Assembly (NCBI GenBank): GCA_965208775.1
Contig: OZ242360.1
Coordinates: 3,162,001 to 3,226,000 of the forward strand
Reading direction: 5' to 3'
DNA: 64,000 nt
DNA from: JAPOVO01 sp026708165
Lineage (GTDB): Bacteria; Chloroflexota; UBA11872; VXNJ01
The notes under the pieces are model-generated. The model was given only the letters and a program-made list of their open reading frames with translations. It did no database searches and had not been told where the DNA came from. Positions 17,692 through 26,754 of the stretch are shown here, one piece after another (the stretch's first letter is position 1; the number at the start of each line of letters is the position of its first letter). The translations under genes were made by a program, and so were the position numbers.

Positions 17692-19176
17692 CTACCAGGG
17701 CCAGACCTGAGGCTCGCCCGGGTCCATATCGAGCGTCCAGGCCTCAAACGACCTGCTGATTAGCTCGTTGCGAATCGGGTCCCGACCGGGCTCAAGCCAA
17801 AGATCGTCGAATTCGTGCGGGTCGTTTTGGAGATCGAAGAGCTCGCCCAAACCGGCGCCGTGATAACAGACAAGCTTCCAGCGCTCGTCGCGGTACATCG
17901 TGGCGTAGGCGGGTCGTCCGTCCGCGGAATGGTAGAAGTACTCGCACCGCACGAAGTCCTTGTGGTGATCGGGGGGCGCGCTGCCCGTGAGAATGGGCAA
18001 CAGCGACCGTCCCTGAACGTGGGCGGGAACGGGCAGACCGCTGATCTCCAGAAGAGTCGGGACGATATCGACAAGCTCGACCAAGGCGTTGCTCTGCAGC
18101 CCCGCCGTCGCTCCCGCGGGCCAGGACCACAGCAGGGGCACTCGCACAAGTCCTTCGTAAAACCGCGCTCCCTTCATCACCAGCCCATGGTCGCCCAGCG
18201 CCTCACCATGATCGCTTGTGAAGATGATTACGGTGTTTTCGCGCAGACCGGCCGATTCGAGCCAGTCCAACAGCCGTCCTATTTCACAGTCGATCAGCTC
18301 GATCATCGCGTAGTAAGCGGCTTTTAGCTGGCGGGCTCTGATCACGTCGAGCGGGTACGGTCCCACGGCAAATGGGACTTGCGCTAAACGCTCCTGCCGG
18401 TGGAGATCGCTTTCGCGAAAGGGGGGATCGCTCAACGTCTCCGGCGGATAACGCTTGTAGTAGTCCCAGGGAGGATCCGAGGGAGGATGCGGGTCGAACG
18501 CATTGACGCTGAGGAACCAGGGGCGCTCGCGGGGCTGGGATATGAACTCGATAGCCTTGTCGGTACACCACCTGGTCTGGTGCAGCTCCGGCGGCGCATT
18601 ATCCGAACCGGGCGTGGGTACCTTTAGTCCAGCCCATCCGTTGTCAGGAGTTACCACCCTCAAACCGGGCGAGTCGTATGTGTCGATTGCGTCAACGGGA
18701 TCGTGGCCCTGAAGCCGTACCCATTCGAGGTATGAGTCGCCTTCGGGCCAGTATCGATACGGCATGTGGCTGTATTGGAAATAGTCGAAGCCGTCGTCGC
18801 GGCGGTTCTCGGGTCCGTTGTGCGCGCCTGCCAGGTGCAGCTTGCCGATCAGACCGCAGTCGTAACCGGCGTCGGACATGATACGGCTTATGAGTTTGTC
18901 GACAAGGCTCGCGGGGTAGGTCTCGCACCCGTTGCGAATGACGTGATTGGCGCTCGGGTACATTCCGGTCAAGAAGCTGGCACGGCTCGGCGTGCATACG
19001 GGGTTCTGGCAATAGGCATGGGTGAAAGCCGCGCCCTCGGCCGCCAGCCTGTCGAGATGGGGCGTGCGAATCTCGGAATTTCCGAGAGCGGCTATTGTGT
19101 CAAAACGCTGCTGATCGGTGCAATACAGCAGTATGTTCGGACGCTCGTTAGAGCCGCCTTGGCCGGAGCCCGCCAC
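17692..19176 (-). CDS. Type I sulfatase
   Basis: A 494-residue alkaline-phosphatase-fold sulfatase, hydrolysing sulfate esters, most likely of a sugar. The formylglycine motif is C61-TPSR within NPVCTPSRASFLTG. Metal ligands include D21 in YCTDQQRFD and TSDHGEALGDHG (about residue 330). The C-terminal FDLQNDPHEFDDLW is typical of sulfatases annotated as choline- or heparan-type. No signal peptide is seen, so it probably acts in the cytoplasm on imported substrate. The start is GTG 19176. It is the last gene of the minus-strand operon with the sugar transporter, 71 bp after the MalG-type permease. No sulfatase-maturating enzyme lies in the window. Confidence 0.92.
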   Translation of the reverse strand: MAGSGQGGSNERPNILLYCTDQQRFDTIAALGNSEIRTPHLDRLAAEGAAFTHAYCQNPVCTPSRASFLTGMYPSANHVIRNGCETYPASLVDKLISRIMSDAGYDCGLIGKLHLAGAHNGPENRRDDGFDYFQYSHMPYRYWPEGDSYLEWVRLQGHDPVDAIDTYDSPGLRVVTPDNGWAGLKVPTPGSDNAPPELHQTRWCTDKAIEFISQPRERPWFLSVNAFDPHPPSDPPWDYYKRYPPETLSDPPFRESDLHRQERLAQVPFAVGPYPLDVIRARQLKAAYYAMIELIDCEIGRLLDWLESAGLRENTVIIFTSDHGEALGDHGLVMKGARFYEGLVRVPLLWSWPAGATAGLQSNALVELVDIVPTLLEISGLPVPAHVQGRSLLPILTGSAPPDHHKDFVRCEYFYHSADGRPAYATMYRDERWKLVCYHGAGLGELFDLQNDPHEFDDLWLEPGRDPIRNELISRSFEAWTLDMDPGEPQVWPW

Positions 19177-19247
19177 CTTCTACGCCGCCCTCGCAAGCGA
19201 CGCCGGAACGGGGACGTCTGCGGTCTCGGAACGGTGGGGCGGCACGG

Positions 19248-20138
19248 CTATCCCTTTATTCCCGTCAGCGTCACGCCCTGCGTGAAGTAGCGCTGCGCGA
19301 AGCCGAATACGACCACCATGGGCGCGACGGAAGCGAAAGCCGCGGCCATCATGAGGTTCCAGAACTGGATGTCCTCGCCCGTCGCGTCGATCATGGCGCT
19401 AAGGGCGATGCTTATCGTCCATTTCGTCCTGTCGGTCAGAAAGACGAGCGGGTAGAGGAAGTCGTTCCAGACGTTGGCAAACGCGAATATGCCGATAGCG
19501 ATCAGCACCGGCCTCGAGAGCGGCACCATGATTTGCCACCAGATCCTGAATTCCGACGCGCCGTCGACTCTGGCGGCGTCGGAGAGCTCCTGTGGAATCG
19601 TCCTATAGAACTGCCGAACGAAGAAGATGAAATAAGGCGTGCCGAAGAAGGCCGGCACGATCAGCGGCAGAAACGTGTTGACCCAGCCCATCCACTTGAA
19701 GAGCAGAAACGTCGGAAGCAGCCTGACGGCCAGCGGGACGATCATCGTGCTGATCATGACTATGAAGAGGAAGTTCCGTCCTGGCGCGCGCAGCCGTGCA
19801 AAACCGTAAGCGACGAAAGAGGCCGACAGAATATCACCGACGATCACGAGCGCTGAGATCAGCGTCGTGTTGAAGAAGTATTGATGGAACGGCAGGAAGG
19901 TTAGCGCCTCAACGTAGTTTTTCCACACAACCGGCGTGGGAATGTAGACGGGCGGGTAGCTTTCAACCTGAGTGGCTTCCTTGAGCGACGTCGACGCCAT
20001 CCACAGGAACGGCAGGGCGAAGACAAACGCCACAATGAGAAGAACAAAATGGATGGCGGCGTGGCGCCCCACTCCGGGCGCGGACTGGAATAGTCCGCGC
20101 CGGACGTGCGTGGCGATTACCGCGACTCGATCACTCAT
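19248..20138 (-). CDS. Sugar ABC transporter permease, MalG type
   Basis: A 296-residue inner-membrane permease of the carbohydrate-uptake-1 (MalFGK2) class with six predicted transmembrane segments. The EAA loop that contacts the ATPase reads ELSDAARVDGASEFRIWWQIMVPLS (about 183-207), and the protein ends with the family hallmark RYFTQGVTLTGIKG. The start overlaps the MalF-type gene stop by 4 bp, indicating coupled translation. No ATPase is encoded with it; a shared MsmK-type ATPase elsewhere is likely. Substrate unknown, possibly a sulfated or otherwise modified sugar given the neighbours. Confidence 0.92.
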   Translation of the reverse strand: MSDRVAVIATHVRRGLFQSAPGVGRHAAIHFVLLIVAFVFALPFLWMASTSLKEATQVESYPPVYIPTPVVWKNYVEALTFLPFHQYFFNTTLISALVIVGDILSASFVAYGFARLRAPGRNFLFIVMISTMIVPLAVRLLPTFLLFKWMGWVNTFLPLIVPAFFGTPYFIFFVRQFYRTIPQELSDAARVDGASEFRIWWQIMVPLSRPVLIAIGIFAFANVWNDFLYPLVFLTDRTKWTISIALSAMIDATGEDIQFWNLMMAAAFASVAPMVVVFGFAQRYFTQGVTLTGIKG

Positions 20139-21061
20139 GTCTCGTAGTGCACCCAGTGCCGGCTTGTGCCGAACGTAATTCCGGTTACGGCGAGCACCAA
20201 AACGAACAGCACCGTCGCCATTGCCGACGCGTAGCCCATCTCAAAGTTCTTGAAGGCGTAACGGTAGAGATAGAGGACGTAGAAGAGCGTTGAATTCAAA
20301 GGCCCGCCCCGCGTCATGATGTACGCGAAGGTGAAAACCTGGAAGTGGGTAACGAGACCGATCACGAGCAGAAAGAAGGTCGTCGGGCTGAGCATGGGAA
20401 TCGTTACGTGCCACATGCGCCGCAGGACGTTGGCCCCGTCGATGGACGCCGCTTCGTACAGGTGGGTCGGAATATTCTGCAAGCCCGCCAGCATGATCAC
20501 CATCGTCTGACCGACATACCAGAACGAGAGCAGAATTATTCCGGGCTTTGACCAGTTCTCGTCTTGAAACCAGAGCGGGCTTGGAATTCCGAAGATGTCC
20601 AACAGGTGCTTGACCACGCCCAGCTCCGCGTGCAGCAGCCACAGGAAAATCACCGATGCCGCAGCGTGCGGCACGATCATGGGTAGATAGAACAGCGTTC
20701 GGTAGGCGCCTCTGCCATGAATACGGGTGTTGAGGAACATCGCGAGCGTGAACGCGATCAAAAGCTGTCCGGGCACGGATATCACGACGAAGTAGATGGT
20801 ATTGAGCAGCGTGATGGTGAAAAGGCGGTCGTCGGTGAAGATCCCGACGTAGTTGTCCAGCCCAACCCACAGCGGCGCCTTGAAAACGTTGTAGCGCGTG
20901 AAGCCAAGATAGAAGACGGCCACGATGGGGCCGGCGGTAAACACCAGGAACCCCAGAAGCCACGGCGAAAGGAACGTATAGCACCAGAGGGCCTCTCGCT
21001 GGCCCGCCGACAGGCGGACTCTGCCGCTCGCCCTAGGCGCGGGAGCGCCTACAGTCGCCAT
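20135..21061 (-). CDS. Sugar ABC transporter permease, MalF type
   Basis: A 308-residue six-segment permease of the MalF/UgpA class. The cytoplasmic N-terminus ends at LSAGQREALWCYTFLSPWLLGFLVF, and the EAA loop is YEAASIDGANVLRRMWHVTIPMLSP (about 213-237). It ends HWVHYET, the common C-terminus of this class. It partners the MalG-type protein, whose start overlaps its stop, and follows the binding-protein gene after 122 bp. Confidence 0.92.
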   Translation of the reverse strand: MATVGAPAPRASGRVRLSAGQREALWCYTFLSPWLLGFLVFTAGPIVAVFYLGFTRYNVFKAPLWVGLDNYVGIFTDDRLFTITLLNTIYFVVISVPGQLLIAFTLAMFLNTRIHGRGAYRTLFYLPMIVPHAAASVIFLWLLHAELGVVKHLLDIFGIPSPLWFQDENWSKPGIILLSFWYVGQTMVIMLAGLQNIPTHLYEAASIDGANVLRRMWHVTIPMLSPTTFFLLVIGLVTHFQVFTFAYIMTRGGPLNSTLFYVLYLYRYAFKNFEMGYASAMATVLFVLVLAVTGITFGTSRHWVHYET

Positions 21062-21183
21062 GGCATGGTCCGCCCCGGGTCGGCTACGCCGATAGATCCC
21101 TTAAGCGCCCGCTGATACACGGCCGCGGCGCAACTCTCAGAAATCGAAGGCAGTGTTGGTTACAGAAGGGTTCGACGCTATAT

Positions 21184-22734
21184 CTAGCCTCGCTGCTCCC
21201 ACCACTTGTCAACTTCCTTCTGGGACTCGGTGGCGCCCCATTCGACGGCATCCTCGGGCGTGCGCTTGTGCAGCAGGGCCTCTTCCTGCATCTGAATCGT
21301 GATATCGTTCAGCTTCTCTTGAACTGGCGATGCCGGGGAATGGACACTTAGTTCCATTACTTCGAGCGCGAGTTTCCATTCGTCCGGGAACTCCTCGCCG
21401 AAGCGCGGGTCCTTATTGAATTCCTTAACCGGCGACGGTCTGACCTGTGGGATAAAGAACTCGCGGTTGCCTTCGTCGGTCGTGGTCCATTTGAGAAACT
21501 CCCAGGCCCCGTCGGGATTTTTCACGCCGGTCGGAATGGCGTATCCCCACCCGCCTTCGACAACGTATTGGGTCTTGGCCGCCGGATTCCGGTCGTTGTA
21601 AGGAACGTGGGCGACTCCCCAATCGACGTCGGGAGCCTGAGCTCCCATGATCAGGAACATCCAGATACCGTCGAAAAGGCTCGACACCTTGCCTTCGAGG
21701 AAGGAGTTGCGGAATGCCGAGCCTCCGCCCACGATTGGCCGGACGTTCTCGAATCCGCCGTAGGTCGTGTCATAGAAATCGATGAGCCAGCGCAGCGCGC
21801 CCTTGCCCTCGTCCGAGTTGTAGAGCACCTGCTTACGGTCGGGGCTGCTGATGAGTCCGTTGTTCATAAAGGTCCACGCGCGGAACCAGTAGTTCGAGCG
21901 GACACCGCCGAGCAGCGGATCGACGCCGACTCGCTCGACCTTGTCGCCATCGAGCACCGTCAGCTTTTCCGCCGCTTCTTCCAACTCGCTCCACGTTTGC
22001 GGCTGCATGTCGGGATCGAGGCCCACTTCCTGTGCTTGGGCTTTATTCCAGAAGAACAGGTTCACATTGGTGCTCGTGGAAAACGGAGCGGCGAACATCT
22101 TGCCGTCCCACGTGTAGACGTCGACCTCGTAGTCGAACCAAGTGTCCTTGGAAATGTTGTCGATTCGCAGCAACTCGTCGATCGGCGTCAGCACGCCGTT
22201 GTCGGAGAATGCTACTAGGTGACGCTGGCCGTGGAGCATGATCACGTCGGGCGGATCGCCGCCGGCGATCGCGGTGAGGTACTTCTCGTCCATACCTGTT
22301 TGCGAGATGAGCGTGTGCCTGACTTTGATGTGGGGGTTCCGCTCCTCGAATCCCGCCGCCTGGGCCTCAATCAGCGGTAAGCGAGGACCGCCCCAAACGT
22401 GCCAATAGGTCACCGCCTGCGCCTTGACCATGGGCGCGGCTTCCCGAACAACCTTGGTGACGACTTTCTCGACGACCGTCTCTTTTTCGACTTCGACGAC
22501 CCTCTCGACCTCTACGACTTTCTCGACTTCCTTTTCGACCTCGACGGGGACTTCCTTGACGACCTCCCTTGTCACGACCCGCTCGACCGGCACTTCCTTG
22601 GTGACGACTTCGACGACCCGCTCGGTGACTGTCTGCACCTCGCCGCATCCGGCGATTGCAGCAGTGGCGAGTCCTAGACCGCCCGCCGATCCGATAAGAA
22701 ACTTGCGACGCAATATCTGGTTACGCGAGTTCAT
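21184..22734 (-). CDS. Extracellular sugar-binding lipoprotein with Val/Glu/Lys stalk
   Basis: A 516-residue family 1 solute-binding protein. The N-terminus has a twin-arginine-like RRKFLIGSAGG leader ending in lipobox IAGC (Cys about 30), so a membrane-anchored exported lipoprotein is expected. Residues about 32-98 form a stalk of alternating Val and Glu/Lys (KEVPVERVV, VEVEKEVEK), followed by a MalE-like domain (VTYWHVWGGPRLP onward, FFWNKAQAQEVGLDPD, WEFLKWTTTDEGNREF). The stalk probably lifts the domain through the cell wall. It is first in the permease group and is preceded by two unrecognised genes. Confidence 0.93.
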   Translation of the reverse strand: MNSRNQILRRKFLIGSAGGLGLATAAIAGCGEVQTVTERVVEVVTKEVPVERVVTREVVKEVPVEVEKEVEKVVEVERVVEVEKETVVEKVVTKVVREAAPMVKAQAVTYWHVWGGPRLPLIEAQAAGFEERNPHIKVRHTLISQTGMDEKYLTAIAGGDPPDVIMLHGQRHLVAFSDNGVLTPIDELLRIDNISKDTWFDYEVDVYTWDGKMFAAPFSTSTNVNLFFWNKAQAQEVGLDPDMQPQTWSELEEAAEKLTVLDGDKVERVGVDPLLGGVRSNYWFRAWTFMNNGLISSPDRKQVLYNSDEGKGALRWLIDFYDTTYGGFENVRPIVGGGSAFRNSFLEGKVSSLFDGIWMFLIMGAQAPDVDWGVAHVPYNDRNPAAKTQYVVEGGWGYAIPTGVKNPDGAWEFLKWTTTDEGNREFFIPQVRPSPVKEFNKDPRFGEEFPDEWKLALEVMELSVHSPASPVQEKLNDITIQMQEEALLHKRTPEDAVEWGATESQKEVDKWWEQRG

Positions 22735-22767
22735 CTTCTACCTCCTCATCGCCGGCAATCCGACAGC

Positions 22768-23100
22768 CTACTCTTTCAAGACCAGATAGATAATCAGCTT
22801 CACTTCCGGATCGGAGCCGTCGAGCTCCGCGCGCAGGCGGAGCCACCCTCCGAATTCCCGGAGCTTTATCGAGTAAAGACCTTCCTCGCGCATGACGGGC
22901 AACTCAGTCCCCTCGTCGATCCAAAACATGCCGTCCGGGGAAATCTGCGCGCTAGCCCTAAGCTCGGCGCCTTGTCTCATGTTGAGTATTCGGACGAACC
23001 ATCTGGCTTCCGACGCCCAGGCGCACTCGTGCGGCTCGGTGTCGAAACTCGAAGTGAAGATCGAGTTTCGTTCGACCACCGCAGTGTGCGAAGTTCTCAT
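22768..23100 (-). CDS. Small protein of unknown function beside transporter
   Basis: 110 residues, not recognised. Alternating hydrophobic strands (SIFTSSFDTE, ARWFVRILNM, GLYSIKLREFGGWLRLRAEL, VKLIIYLVLKE) suggest an all-beta fold. No signal peptide, Cys cluster or catalytic motif is evident. It lies 5 bp after the stop of the upstream 317-residue gene and 33 bp before the sugar-binding lipoprotein, so it is part of the same operon and may share the substrate pathway. Confidence 0.65.
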   Translation of the reverse strand: MRTSHTAVVERNSIFTSSFDTEPHECAWASEARWFVRILNMRQGAELRASAQISPDGMFWIDEGTELPVMREEGLYSIKLREFGGWLRLRAELDGSDPEVKLIIYLVLKE

Positions 23101-23105
23101 GCTCG

Positions 23106-24059
23106 CTACCAGTCAGCCGAAACAAGCAATGAATCGACGTAAAGGAAATTGCGCACCGGCACGCGCGTGCGAACGTTGATTTCGAGATTCAACAGCCGGG
23201 CCAGCCCCCAATACGGGGAATCGTGCACCGGAACCGGGATGTCGCGTAGGTCCATGACCTTGTCGTTGACTTGAAGCTCGACATTGCGACCCCTGCCGAT
23301 GTCAAACACCCACCGCAGGTAGTGCCAGTTCACTTTGGACGGAATCTCGTTGTAGCAGAGCGGCTGATATCCATCGGGAACGTCCTCCCAGTCCGCCGGG
23401 TCCTGCACCTGGAAGTCCTCGAGCGGACGGTCGAGATAGTCGTCGGGAAACATGTCTCTGATCGTCCTGCGCGTTACCTGCAGCGACGTCTTGTATTTCC
23501 AACGCCGAATCAAGTTGCCCTGAGCATCGGCGTTGACGTAGCGAAGCGCGCAGTGAGTTCGCCGTCCCTCGTCGTCGATTTGAATGTCGTTACCGATCAT
23601 GATGTCGCCGAACTGCGCTTCCGAGGGATGGAAGTTTCCATCCCATTCCCGTCCGCCTTCGGGCACCGGCTCGAAGTTCCATTCGGACTTGTAGCTGAAG
23701 TACATCTCCATTTGCACCGGCCCAAGGTCTTGCCACGTGAGTCGCTTGCACATTACCGCCATATGGTCGGGAACGGGCCGGGTAGCAGCCTTGAGGGCGT
23801 ATGTACCCGACATCGGCCCGTGCGTGCCCTGGTCGAAGTACGTGCACGTGCTCAACTGGGCGGGATGAAAGTCACGGACGTAGCGGGCCATGTTGTCGAG
23901 ATTTCCGTCTGTGTTGCCGATCAGCTCGCACCAGCCGTTGACGCCGTTGTCGAAGTCGTCGAAGCACAGGATTCGCGGGAGGGGATTGAACTTGCTCAGC
24001 TTCGGATCGGCCCGAAGCAACGCCAGCCTGAGGGCGTCTGCATCGATCACTCGGCGCAC
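23106..24059 (-). CDS. Uncharacterised protein, possible jelly-roll (ConA-like) domain
   Basis: 317 residues, not recognised as a named family. The region FDDFDNGVNGWCELIG (about 33-48) resembles the opening of concanavalin/laminin-G-like beta-sandwich domains. Later segments rich in aromatic strands (QMEMYFSYKSEW, VNWHYLRWVFDIGRGRNVELQVND) fit that fold, which often binds or cleaves glycans. No secretion signal is seen. The start is GTG 24059, with AAGG upstream. It sits between the dehydrogenase-like gene and the small beta protein in the sugar and sulfatase operon, which suggests a role with the same carbohydrate. The fold call is inference only. Confidence 0.65.
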   Translation of the reverse strand: MRRVIDADALRLALLRADPKLSKFNPLPRILCFDDFDNGVNGWCELIGNTDGNLDNMARYVRDFHPAQLSTCTYFDQGTHGPMSGTYALKAATRPVPDHMAVMCKRLTWQDLGPVQMEMYFSYKSEWNFEPVPEGGREWDGNFHPSEAQFGDIMIGNDIQIDDEGRRTHCALRYVNADAQGNLIRRWKYKTSLQVTRRTIRDMFPDDYLDRPLEDFQVQDPADWEDVPDGYQPLCYNEIPSKVNWHYLRWVFDIGRGRNVELQVNDKVMDLRDIPVPVHDSPYWGLARLLNLEINVRTRVPVRNFLYVDSLLVSADW

Positions 24060-24114
24060 CTCCCGCCTTCAAGTCGTTGGGGCTGCGAGAGTACCACACA
24101 CTCCCCCAAGAATG

Positions 24115-25014
24115 TCAAGCGCTGAGCTCTACTCCTGCGACCTCCTCCCAAAGCCTTACCGCAGAGGTGAAGTTCTCCTCACCGAAACCCTTGGCGGTCG
24201 ATGCCGTGAACATCTGCTGGGTCACGGCAGCCAACGGGGTTATCGATCCGATTCGAGAGGCGAACTCCGTCGCCAGGCGGAGATCCTTCAATGCGTGGCG
24301 AGTGAGAAATCCGGGCTTGAAGTCGCGCTCGAAGACCGAGCCTTCGAATACGGCTTCGAGCGACCTGTTCCAGACGACCGTCTTTCGGAACAGGTCGACC
24401 ATGAAACCGATGTCCAGGCCAGCCTTGGCGCCCAGCGTCAGAGCCTCGGCGTCGGCCAGGATGATCGTAAACGCGAGCATGTTGTGGATCAGCTTGAGTG
24501 TGGACGCGGTGCCGAGCGGGCCGCAATACACGATCTCCTCGCTTAGCAGGTCCATGACGTGACGAACTTCGTCCAGATCGGAAATCTCGCCGCCGGCGAG
24601 GAGCCGCATGGTGGCGTTCTCGGCGTCACGCGAAGAGCCGGTTATCTTGCACTCAAGCATTCGCACATCCTCCAGGCGGAGGCGCTCGGCAACGCGCAAG
24701 GTGGTGTCGGGGTCTACGGTGCTGAGGTCGATTAGCATCCGTGGCGGCTCTTGGGCACTCGCAATTCCGTCTTCACCGGTGACGGCGTCATCCAGATGCT
24801 TGGGTTCAGGCAGCGCGGTCATCACGTAGTCCGTCTTCTCCGCCGCAAGTCTGGGCGAGGCCGCCGCCCTGCCGCCGGCCGCGGCCAGCTCCCCGGAGCG
24901 CTCCGATACGAGATCGAACCCAACAACGTCATGGCCTGCCTTCAGAAGGTTCTTGGCCACGCCGGAGCCGATAGCTCCGAGGCCGACAAAGCCGATAGTG
25001 AGACTCTGTTCCAT
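24115..25014 (-). CDS. 3-hydroxyisobutyrate dehydrogenase-family oxidoreductase
   Basis: A 299-residue beta-hydroxyacid dehydrogenase. The Rossmann motif GFVGLGAIG spans residues 8-16, the substrate segment ECKITGSSRDAENATM 121-136, and the catalytic lysine is K174 in GTASTLKLIHN. These enzymes oxidise 3-hydroxyacids such as 3-hydroxyisobutyrate, tartronate semialdehyde or 6-phosphogluconate-like sugars acids; the exact substrate is not evident. I chose ATG 25014 because AGGAG lies 9 nt upstream; a longer form from 25038 is possible. It heads the minus-strand operon that ends with the sulfatase, suggesting oxidation of a sugar acid. Confidence 0.9.
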   Translation of the reverse strand: MEQSLTIGFVGLGAIGSGVAKNLLKAGHDVVGFDLVSERSGELAAAGGRAAASPRLAAEKTDYVMTALPEPKHLDDAVTGEDGIASAQEPPRMLIDLSTVDPDTTLRVAERLRLEDVRMLECKITGSSRDAENATMRLLAGGEISDLDEVRHVMDLLSEEIVYCGPLGTASTLKLIHNMLAFTIILADAEALTLGAKAGLDIGFMVDLFRKTVVWNRSLEAVFEGSVFERDFKPGFLTRHALKDLRLATEFASRIGSITPLAAVTQQMFTASTAKGFGEENFTSAVRLWEEVAGVELSA

Positions 25015-25199
25015 CACTGCAAGCTCCTGCAAGGGCAACTCTTAAGTTCGAGCCGAGATCCCGCCAGAGTGTACCCAAGACGGAGACCAGGACGAGGCGG
25101 CCTGGGATACTATTTCCCGGCTATGGCAGTGCTAAATCACGAGTACCGGGTGGTTTTGGCTGATTGCGGCGCGCCCGCCGAGTCGAGAGGCCGTCTTCC

Positions 25200-26731
25200 G
25201 TGACGAGTAGCGCCCGGCCTAACATCTTGTGGTACTGCACCGATCAGCAGCGCTTCGACACGGTCGGCGCGCTCGGCAATCGCCACGTGCATACACCCAA
25301 TCTCGACCGCCTGGTGGAGGGGGCGTTGCCTTCACCCACGCGTATTGTCAGAGTCCTATCTGCACACCCAGCCGCGCCAGTTTCCTAACCGGTATGTACC
25401 CGAGCACGCTCCACGTCCACAGCAACGGGTCGCTGTACTTCCCCAGCGAACACACAATGGTGACCCGAATGCTTGCCGACTCGGGCTACGACTGCGGCCT
25501 GGTTGGAAAGCTTGGGCTGGCAAACGGCGAGGGAGCCGAAGAGCCGCGCAACCAAAGTGGCTATCGATACTACGAATACTCGAACGGTCCGAAGGTGGGG
25601 CTGTCCAATGGCAACGACTATCTGAGGTGGATTCGTGATAGAGGGCTGGACCCTGTCTCTATCCTCGGTCCGCCATCCGACATCGGGCGGTGCGACCGCG
25701 CCGCCTTCGCGGGCTTCACGTCGAGCTTGCACCGCGGCGGGCTGAAGTTACCGACGCCCGACAAAGACAACGCGCCCGTCGCCCTTCACCAGACGACCTG
25801 GTGCACGGAAAAGGCCGTCGAGTTCATCTCGGAATCGCGGCGCTCCGACCAACCATGGCTGCTGTCGGTAAACCCGTTCGATCCTCACCCTCCGTTCGAT
25901 CCGCCGTGGGAGCACTTCCGCCGGTTCGACCCGGAGACGATGCCCGGACCGCATTTCAGGGAGAGCGACCGGGGCCAGCAAGAACGCTTGAAGAACATCG
26001 ACTTTCAGACCAAAGCCCGCAACCCGGAGGAATTTGACGCTCGCTCGGTACAGGCCGCTTACTACGCGATGATCGAGCCAATCGACGATCGGCTTGGCGC
26101 CATTCTCGACGCCTTGGACGAGACCGGACAGCGCGAACGCACCGTCGTGGTGTTCACAACCGATCATGGCGAGGCCCTGGGAGATCACGGACTGTTGCTG
26201 AAGGGTTGCCGATTCTACGAAGGGCTTGTGCGGGTGCCGCTGATATGGTCGTGGCCGGGGCACTTCAGCACGGGATTGCGCAGCGATGCGCTGGTCGAGC
26301 TGCTGGACATCGCTCCCACGCTGCTGGATCTGGCCGGACTCCCGATTCCGGAACGAATGCAAGGACGGAGCCTTCTGCCGATTCTTGCCGGCAGAGCCGA
26401 TCCCGATGAGCACCGGGATTTCGTCCGAAGCGAGTACTACGACGCGCTGCCGCTTCCCGATGGAACCATGGCGACCGTGTACCGCGACCGGCGTTGGAAG
26501 CTGGTCGTGTATCACAGCCACGGATTCGGGGAGCTGTTCGATCTGCGAAACGATCCGCACGAGTTCGAGAATCTGTGGGACGATTCGGCGTGCCAGGCGG
26601 TGCGGGAGGACCTCTTACTCAAGTCCTACGACGCCTCGGTGATGGCCATGGACTGGGGGCCGCCGCTGGTTCAGAAGTATGAGGACCGGCCAGCCTTTCG
26701 GCGGCCGCTGGGCAGGTGGGGCCGGAGATAG
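25200..26731 (+). pseudogene. Type I sulfatase interrupted by a single-base frameshift
   Basis: Homologous to the sulfatase at 17692-19176. The first segment, from GTG 25200 (RPNILWYCTDQQRFDTVGALG to NLDRLVE), is in one frame. From about 25325 the protein continues in another frame (GVAFTHAYCQSPICTPSRASFLTG to the end at 26731). The break lies at or next to five G at 25319-25323, where one base appears missing; restoring it would give LDRLVEEGVAFTHAYC and a 510-residue protein. The formylglycine Cys of CTPSR, TTDHGEALGDHG and the C-terminal FDLRNDPHEFENLW are otherwise intact. That suggests a sequencing error or a very recent mutation. It is divergent from the dehydrogenase-headed operon. Confidence 0.85.
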
Positions 26732-26754
26732 CGGTCGGCAAGGAGGCTTTGGCG

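Noticed and set aside
22424..22789. Plus-strand Thr/Ser-rich 121-residue reading frame
   Set aside because: It is the antisense of the Val/Glu/Lys stalk of the binding protein; its low-complexity content is a by-product of that repeat.
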